Source: Methylobacterium organophilum
Lineage (GTDB): Bacteria; Pseudomonadota; Alphaproteobacteria; Rhizobiales; Beijerinckiaceae
Length of the DNA: 64,000 bases
Direction: 5' to 3'
Assembly (NCBI RefSeq): GCF_022179465.1
Contig: NZ_BPQV01000015.1
Location: 62,001 to 126,000, forward strand
A program made the translations under genes and the position numbers. Below are positions 58,773-64,000 of the stretch, piece by piece (within the stretch, counting starts at the first letter, position 1; every line of letters begins with the position of its first letter). The notes beneath the pieces are model-generated. The model had not been told where the DNA came from. It searched no databases and worked only from the letters and a program-made list of their open reading frames with translations.

Positions 58773-61198
58773 CGCGCCGTCGCGCCCCGGCCCGGCCCGG
58801 CCCCGGAATGGTCGGCCAGGGTCCGCTCGTTCTCGTAATCGAGCATCATGCGCACCCACTCGCTCGAGGGGGCCTCGGCCTCTCGCGCCGTCTCCCGCGT
58901 CGCGGCCCGGGCGGGCGGGCCGGGCGGCGGCAGCAGGGGTTCCGGAAAGCCCGCGCCGGTCGGGGCCTGGTCCGGGCCGTCGTAGATCGGCGAGATCCCG
59001 GTGGAGACGGGCGCCACCGCCGGCCGGGCATCCGCCGCGAAGGCGTAGCGCAGGGCGCGCAGGGGCTCCACGAGCCCCCACCAAATGAATTGCAGGGTCC
59101 CGGTCAGGATGTCCTTGTGGCGGCGGCGGCGCAGCTGGAAGCGGCGCATCGCCTCCGCGTCGCCGTACATCAGGCCGGCGAGCGTCATGTAATCCTGCGG
59201 CCGGAGCCGGCCGAAGGTCAGCCGGCAGAAGGCTTCGTCGCCGGAGCGCTCGACCTCGTCGAGGGTGACCGGGAGCAGGCCCGTCGGGCGGGGCGAGCCC
59301 TTGATCGGGACGACGCCGAGGGAGCCCGTCATCGGCTTCTGGCCGGCGCCGGGGGCCAGCAGCGCGGTCGGCAGCCGGATCGAGCAGGCCTGGGCCGAGA
59401 CGCGCTCCACCGCCACGTCCACGGCGCGGCCGCCGAGGGTGAGGGTCCCGCGCCGGTTGATCGCCAGCGAGGGCGTCGCCTCGCTCTGGCGGCGCTCCGC
59501 GCAGACGCCGAGGGCGGCGCCGGCGGTGAGGAGGTTGAAGAAGTTCCACAGGCCCACGACCAGCATCAGGTTGGTCACGCCCGGCTCGAACAGGTAGCGC
59601 CACGTCGCCACGGCGCAGCCGGCGAAGAGCACTCCATAGACGATGACATAGGGCAGCGCGGCCGAGGAGAGATGGTTGTGGTCGAGGGCGATGCCCTTGT
59701 CGGTGACGTTGAAGGTCGGTTTTTTCGGCGACCAGATCACCGAGGCGATCGCCTTGAAGAGGTAGAGCCCCTGGATGTACTCGTAGAGCTCCGAGACGAA
59801 GGGCCAGCGGAACTTCCCGTAGACGTAATTCTGCATCATCAGGTTGATGATGATGTAGGTCGCCGTGTAGGCGATGGATTCGTCGACGCTGGCGACGAAG
59901 ATCTTCAGGTCGAAGAAGATGTGCAGCAGCGGCGCGAACATGAACGCCAGGCGCGGCACCGGGAAGAACCAGAACGTCATGCTCGAGAGATAGGCGATCT
60001 TCTGGATCGGCTTGAGGCCGCGCTTGAACAGCGGGTTCTTCAGAAGCAGGATCTGGAACATGCCCTGGCACCAGCGCGAGCGCTGGCCGATGAAGGCCGA
60101 CAGGGATTCGGGCTGCAGGCCGGCGATCAGGGGCTTGTCGACATAGGCGCTGGTCCAGCCGCGGGAATGCAGCTCCAGCGCCGTCTCGCAATCCTCGGTG
60201 ATGGTGATGCCCGAGAAGCCGTTGGCCTCGTCGAGGGCGGTGCGCCGCAGCAGCGCGGCCGAGCCGCAGAAGAACGAGCCGTTCCACTTGTCGAGCCCGC
60301 ACTGCGTCACCGCGTAGAACATCTCGTTCTCCGAGGGCATCCGCGTGAAGGTGCGCAGGTTGCGCTCGATCGGGTCCGGGTTGAGGAAGGCGTGCGGCGT
60401 CTGGATCAGGAACAGCCGCGGATCCTCCGCGAAATGGCCGACCGTCTCGGTCAGGAGGGAGCGGAACGGCACGTGGTCGGCATCGAGCACCAGCACGATC
60501 TCGCCGCTGGCGGAGGCGAGCCCGTTGTTGAGGTTGCCCGCCTTGGCGTGCTCGTTCCGGGCGCGGGTGAGATAGCGGGCGCCGAGTTCCGCGCAGAGCG
60601 CCTGGAGGTCGCGCCGCCGGTCCCGGGCGGCGGCCGCCTTCTCGGGGTTCGGATCGGCGCATTTCTGGTCGGTGCCGCCGTCGTCGAGGAGCCAGACGGT
60701 CAGCTTCTCGGGCGGGTAGTTCATCTGGCGCGCCGCGGCGAGGGTCATCGCCAGGATCGCGGTGTCCTCGTTGTAGCTCGGCACGAACACGTCGACCGTG
60801 GGGAGCGCGGCCGCATCCGCCACCGGCGGCGGCCGCCGCCGCAGGGGATCGGCGTTGATGATGAGGCTCACGAACAGGATGAAGACGCAGTAGAGCTCGC
60901 CCAGGAGCAGGAGCAGCCCGAAGCCGAAGCTGACGGGATCGCCGGGGGAGGGCAGCGTGTCGGTGAGGCGCCACAGGATGTAGCGGAGCACCACCAGGCT
61001 TCCCAGGGCCAGGAAGACGAAGCGCGTCCGTGGACCGTCGAAGAACAACCACAGGATGGTCATCGCCGCCATGGCGGCGAGGCTCATGAACAGCTGGTTC
61101 TGCGTGCCGACGGGCTGGCTCAGCAGGATGAGGCCGGCGATCGTCGTCCCCATCCATGCAAGCCAACGGATCACACGCATCACACCCGCCGCTCCCAC
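58769..61198 (-). CDS. bcsA: Cellulose synthase catalytic subunit BcsA
   Basis: 809 residues, inner membrane. N-terminal helices lead to a GT2 domain with VFVPSYNEDTAILAMTL, LLDDGGTD, LDADHVPF (DxD), ITEDCETAL (TED base) and GQRSRWCQGM (QxxRW), all intact; more helices follow. The C-terminal PilZ domain should hold RxxxR and D/NxSxxG for c-di-GMP. Here the segment reads ERRQSEATPS (E568-S576) and VERVSAQACS, so the second Arg, the Asp and the Gly of the motifs are missing. A Pro-rich tail ends the protein. UDP-glucose polymerisation is well supported; c-di-GMP activation is doubtful. Confidence 0.93.
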   Translation of the reverse strand: MGAAGVMRVIRWLAWMGTTIAGLILLSQPVGTQNQLFMSLAAMAAMTILWLFFDGPRTRFVFLALGSLVVLRYILWRLTDTLPSPGDPVSFGFGLLLLLGELYCVFILFVSLIINADPLRRRPPPVADAAALPTVDVFVPSYNEDTAILAMTLAAARQMNYPPEKLTVWLLDDGGTDQKCADPNPEKAAAARDRRRDLQALCAELGARYLTRARNEHAKAGNLNNGLASASGEIVLVLDADHVPFRSLLTETVGHFAEDPRLFLIQTPHAFLNPDPIERNLRTFTRMPSENEMFYAVTQCGLDKWNGSFFCGSAALLRRTALDEANGFSGITITEDCETALELHSRGWTSAYVDKPLIAGLQPESLSAFIGQRSRWCQGMFQILLLKNPLFKRGLKPIQKIAYLSSMTFWFFPVPRLAFMFAPLLHIFFDLKIFVASVDESIAYTATYIIINLMMQNYVYGKFRWPFVSELYEYIQGLYLFKAIASVIWSPKKPTFNVTDKGIALDHNHLSSAALPYVIVYGVLFAGCAVATWRYLFEPGVTNLMLVVGLWNFFNLLTAGAALGVCAERRQSEATPSLAINRRGTLTLGGRAVDVAVERVSAQACSIRLPTALLAPGAGQKPMTGSLGVVPIKGSPRPTGLLPVTLDEVERSGDEAFCRLTFGRLRPQDYMTLAGLMYGDAEAMRRFQLRRRRHKDILTGTLQFIWWGLVEPLRALRYAFAADARPAVAPVSTGISPIYDGPDQAPTGAGFPEPLLPPPGPPARAATRETAREAEAPSSEWVRMMLDYENERTLADHSGAGPGRGATAR

Positions 61199-61348
61199 AC
61201 CGCTTCGCCCGGCTCTCGGGCCGTATCGTGCCCTCTAAATACCGCTTTGCGAGCGATGTTCAGCCGTATGCCAGCGATTTCTGCATGCGATCAATATCGA
61301 ATGTGTCTTTATGTCTAGCCTTCGATTAAACCGCAAATTTTTCCAGGA

Positions 61349-62149
61349 TTAAAAATTAGCCCGGGCCTCGATGCTGGAATAGTAGCCGGAGCCCTGAATG
61401 CGGTCACGGACATAGCCGGCGGCGAGGGACATCTGTACGGGGCCGAAGGTCAAGCCCGTCAGGTGGGCGCCGATGCGATATTGCCGGAAGAAGTCGTCTC
61501 CGAGGAACAGGGCCTCCGGCCCAATATAGACCCCGTCCGCGACCATGTAGCCGAGGCGGACGCGGGAATAATAGGCGTTGAATTTCGTGGAGTACGAGCC
61601 GTAGGCCGAGACCATCGTCCGGTCCGTCGGATTCGCGTAGAAGTTGCCTGCGACCTTCAGGCCGACCCCCGTGCCGGCGACCGGGTTGCCCGGGTCGGGG
61701 ATCGAGAGCTGATTGCTGCGGACGTTGAAGCCGATATAGCCGGCGAGCGCCGCGTCCCGCCAGATCCACTCGTAGCCGGCGAGCGCCGAGCCCTCCTGCT
61801 GGTAGCCCGTCACGCGGGAGCCGACGCTCTGGCCGGGATAGGAATAGGTGCCGGCGACGCCCTCGATGCGCACCCGCGCGCCGCTCACGGTGGGCGGGCT
61901 TCCCAGGGCGGTCGTCACCGTGACGGAGCCGAAGGCTGAGCTGTTCGAGGTGACGCTGGTCGAGCCGTCGACGGACACGGCCCAGCTGTCGTCGACCGCC
62001 TGCTGCTGTGCGCCCGTGTACCAGTCGGCGTCGCCCGAGCGGGGCAGGTCGGCGGCCTCCGCGGCGACCGACAGGGGCAGCGGCAGCACGGCGCCGACGA
62101 GGAGGGCATGGAGGATGCTCGGGGTTCGTTGCTGGATGCGTGCAAACAC
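61349..62149 (-). CDS. bcsS: Cellulose biosynthesis protein BcsS
   Basis: 266 residues: signal peptide ending AAEAADLP, then an outer-membrane-like beta-rich body with alternating aromatics (SALAGYEWIWRDAALAGYIG, YYSRVRLGYMVADGVYIGPE, GPVQMSLAAGYVRD) and a C-terminal Phe (ARANF), the usual BAM signature. The pattern fits the BcsS family found beside Rhizobiales bcs genes. It lies 150 nt upstream of bcsA on the same strand and may have its own promoter. It could be the outer-membrane partner replacing the BcsC barrel; that is inference. Confidence 0.85.
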   Translation of the reverse strand: MFARIQQRTPSILHALLVGAVLPLPLSVAAEAADLPRSGDADWYTGAQQQAVDDSWAVSVDGSTSVTSNSSAFGSVTVTTALGSPPTVSGARVRIEGVAGTYSYPGQSVGSRVTGYQQEGSALAGYEWIWRDAALAGYIGFNVRSNQLSIPDPGNPVAGTGVGLKVAGNFYANPTDRTMVSAYGSYSTKFNAYYSRVRLGYMVADGVYIGPEALFLGDDFFRQYRIGAHLTGLTFGPVQMSLAAGYVRDRIQGSGYYSSIEARANF

Positions 62150-62392
62150 AGCCGCTCAATCCTCGGACGCTCGAAAGCTGTTCACCAGATTCTCCACCGT
62201 GAGGGTTAACAGGATGCTGCCTGCAACCAGCAATTTGCTATTTCGCTCACGGAAACGAGAGTGACGAAGATTTAACGGTTCCGCCCGGCAACGGGCGCAT
62301 CTCGGCCCGAAGCGGCGTCCGGTCTCTGTCGCACCGCTGTTTTGCTGCTCTGTGAACCGAGGGCGCCGATTAGCGCCTCGGCGCGGGGCGGA

Positions 62393-64000
62393 TCAGGCCG
62401 CCCAGTCCTGCACCGGGCCGGCGCTGAGCACCGTCGCGAGCTCGTCCGGGCGGAAGGGCTTGTCGAGCTGCAGGAACCGGCGCGCGGTGGCGGGCAGCTG
62501 GCCGTGGGGGCTGGCCAGCACGACCCGGATCCCGGGATAGCGCTCGACCACGGTGGCCACGAGCTGCAGGCCGCTCATCACCGGCATGGCCTGATCCGCG
62601 ATCATCGTGTCGAAGCGGGCATCCTCGCTCAGGAGGTCGAGGGCCTGCGCGCCGGTCGCCGCCTGGACGACCTCGTGCCCGAGATCGGTCAGCGCCTCGG
62701 CCAGGCTCTCCCGCACCAGCCCGTCGCTCTCGACGAGCAGGATCCGCAGGCTGGCCTGCCAGAGCGGCGGCTCGGCCGCCGGGCGCTCCGCGGCCCTCAG
62801 CCAGATCTCGGCCAGGAAGGTCTCCTCGCCCGTCCCGTCCGCGAGGAGGCGCCAGCCCGCGCCGATCTCCGCGAGCAGCGCCGCGACGGTCTCGAGGGAC
62901 GTCCGGGAGGGGGCGGCGGAGGGAAGACGGTCCGGCACGCGCTGCCCGCTCGCCACCAGCAGCCGGACGTAGCGGCCCGCGGGCAGGCCGAAGGCCAGGG
63001 CCTCCTGCGCCTCGTGCTCCGCCCCGCCGATGGCGAAGCCGTGCAGCCCCTGGTCGCGGATATGGAAGGCGATGTTGAGCAGGGTGATCTCGATCAGGCG
63101 CTCGGCGCACAGCACCCGCGGCAGGCCGGCGGGGAGCCGGTCGATCACGGGCATGTCCCGCAGGACGTTGGTCTGCATGAAGGCGAGCGCCGCGCCGATC
63201 GCGGCGCCGGGATCGCTCTCCGCCGAGGCGTCGGCCTCGCCGCGCACGAGGTTCAGCATGCGCCGCGTCAGGGCGGCGCCGCGGAGCGCCCCGGCCAGGG
63301 CCGCCTCCACGAGGCGCGATTGCGCGGCGTCGAGATCCGGCCGCCGCCGCAGGACGCCGAGATTGGCGAGCACGACGGTGAGGGCGTCGTTGAAGTCGTG
63401 GATGATGGCGTCCGTCACCTGGCGCAGGACGAGCGCGTGCCGCCGCTCGTTCCGCCCGTGGCCGGGCTCCGGGCTCTCCGCCTCCCCGAGGGCGCGGCTG
63501 AGCGCGTGGATCCGGTCGCCGGTCCCGCCGCGCAGGAACCGCACCAGCATCCGGCGCTGTCCCTCGGGAGCGTCGGCGCGGGTCCGCAGCACCACGTCGT
63601 GCGGGCCGCCCTCCGCCCGCACCGCCGTGAGGGCGTGGTGGAGGAGCGCGTGATCGGCCGGGTCGAAGCAGGCCGCGACGTCGCTGGCGTGATCGGCGGT
63701 GAAGGCCCCGGCCCCCTCCGCGTCGGACCACAGGATCTGGCGCGTGTCCGGATCGATCTCCCAGCAGCGCCAGCCGGAGACCGCCTCGAAGGTCCTCAGG
63801 CGGCCCTTGATCCGGTCGAGGCTCACATCGGCCTGGGCGACGAGGGCGCCGGAACTCCGGCTGCGCTCGGTGACGGCCTCCGTCAGCGCCGCGATCTCGC
63901 GCACCACCGAGGCCGGCTCCGCCTCGGGCTCGGCGGTCCCCTCGGCGAGCGACCGGAGCGGCTGCGCGGCGCGGCCGCCCAGCCCGTAGCCGATCCCGGC
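62393..64000 (-). CDS. Hybrid histidine kinase-like protein, degenerate ATPase domain (partial)
   Basis: At least 535 codons; the frame is open to the right edge, so the N-terminus lies outside. The visible start has GLGGRAAQPLRSLAEG, HAMP-like after a presumed membrane helix; GTG 63907 is only an internal candidate. A PAS-like region (RTFEAVSGWRCWEIDPDTRQ) precedes an H-box DAIIHDFNDALTVVLANLGV. The ATPase domain lacks recognisable N and G boxes: LLNIAFHIRDQG replaces LLNLxxNARDA, and no DxGxG or GLGLS follows. The C-terminal receiver looks functional (VESDGL, D in IADQAMPVMSG, K in LDKPF). Confidence 0.8.
   Translation of the reverse strand, partial: AGIGYGLGGRAAQPLRSLAEGTAEPEAEPASVVREIAALTEAVTERSRSSGALVAQADVSLDRIKGRLRTFEAVSGWRCWEIDPDTRQILWSDAEGAGAFTADHASDVAACFDPADHALLHHALTAVRAEGGPHDVVLRTRADAPEGQRRMLVRFLRGGTGDRIHALSRALGEAESPEPGHGRNERRHALVLRQVTDAIIHDFNDALTVVLANLGVLRRRPDLDAAQSRLVEAALAGALRGAALTRRMLNLVRGEADASAESDPGAAIGAALAFMQTNVLRDMPVIDRLPAGLPRVLCAERLIEITLLNIAFHIRDQGLHGFAIGGAEHEAQEALAFGLPAGRYVRLLVASGQRVPDRLPSAAPSRTSLETVAALLAEIGAGWRLLADGTGEETFLAEIWLRAAERPAAEPPLWQASLRILLVESDGLVRESLAEALTDLGHEVVQAATGAQALDLLSEDARFDTMIADQAMPVMSGLQLVATVVERYPGIRVVLASPHGQLPATARRFLQLDKPFRPDELATVLSAGPVQDWAA

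Overview
The window is a chromosomal segment of a very GC-rich alphaproteobacterium. The best fit is Methylobacterium sensu lato. Supporting genes are a lanthanide-type methanol dehydrogenase (XoxF), a PanE2-like oxalyl-CoA reductase with an oxalate/formate antiporter, the alphaproteobacterial NepR-EcfG pair, Rhizobiales-type BcsS, and a dimethylformamidase locus, which suits a methylotroph. No database search was run; all calls come from reading translations, motifs and spacing.

Layout. 0-5.8 kb: truncated aroK (-), a small TTG-start membrane protein overlapping xerD, a solitary xoxF, a BioC-like methyltransferase and a GAF/HisKA_2 kinase. 5.8-10.6 kb (-): oxalate module of antiporter, FAH-family hydrolase, PanE2-like reductase and oxalyl-CoA synthetase. 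10.6-18.7 kb: two CsbD-like stress genes behind a good EcfG promoter, a creatininase-family amidohydrolase, an EmrAB-type pump divergent from a TetR gene with two operators, DUF47-Pit phosphate transport, and nepR-ecfG.

19.1-32.1 kb: a tRNA-Thr(TGT) gene and a 47-bp copy of its 3' part bracket about 13 kb. Both ends carry broken IS3-type orfA remnants. The cargo looks like one N,N-dimethylformamide (or related formamide/amide) module. A cytoplasmic substrate-binding-like protein, a hybrid kinase and a NarL-type regulator form a sensing operon. Divergently transcribed is a branched-chain/urea/amide-type ABC transporter whose LivM-like permease runs in frame into the dimethylformamidase small subunit, followed by the large subunit dmfA2. 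Its products, dimethylamine and formate, would feed C1 metabolism.

32.2-49 kb: tex (-), a GntR regulator, a threonine aldolase, a 985-residue FAD/Fe-S D-2-hydroxyacid dehydrogenase, a TetR-MFP-RND efflux operon led by a small membrane protein, and a PaoABC-like aldehyde oxidoreductase. 49-50.7 kb: poorly coding, relatively AT-rich DNA with hairpins and two or three tiny genes. 50.7-64 kb: a LysR regulator, then a compact cellulose operon (bcsA-bcsB-bcsZ-TPR protein-BcsN-like; -) with separate bcsS upstream, and a partial, degenerate hybrid kinase running off the right edge.

The most notable observation is the permease-DmfA1 fusion with a paralogous cytoplasmic sensor inside a tRNA-bounded island. 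Others are a cellulose synthase whose PilZ c-di-GMP motifs look lost, and a hybrid kinase with no recognisable ATP-binding boxes.
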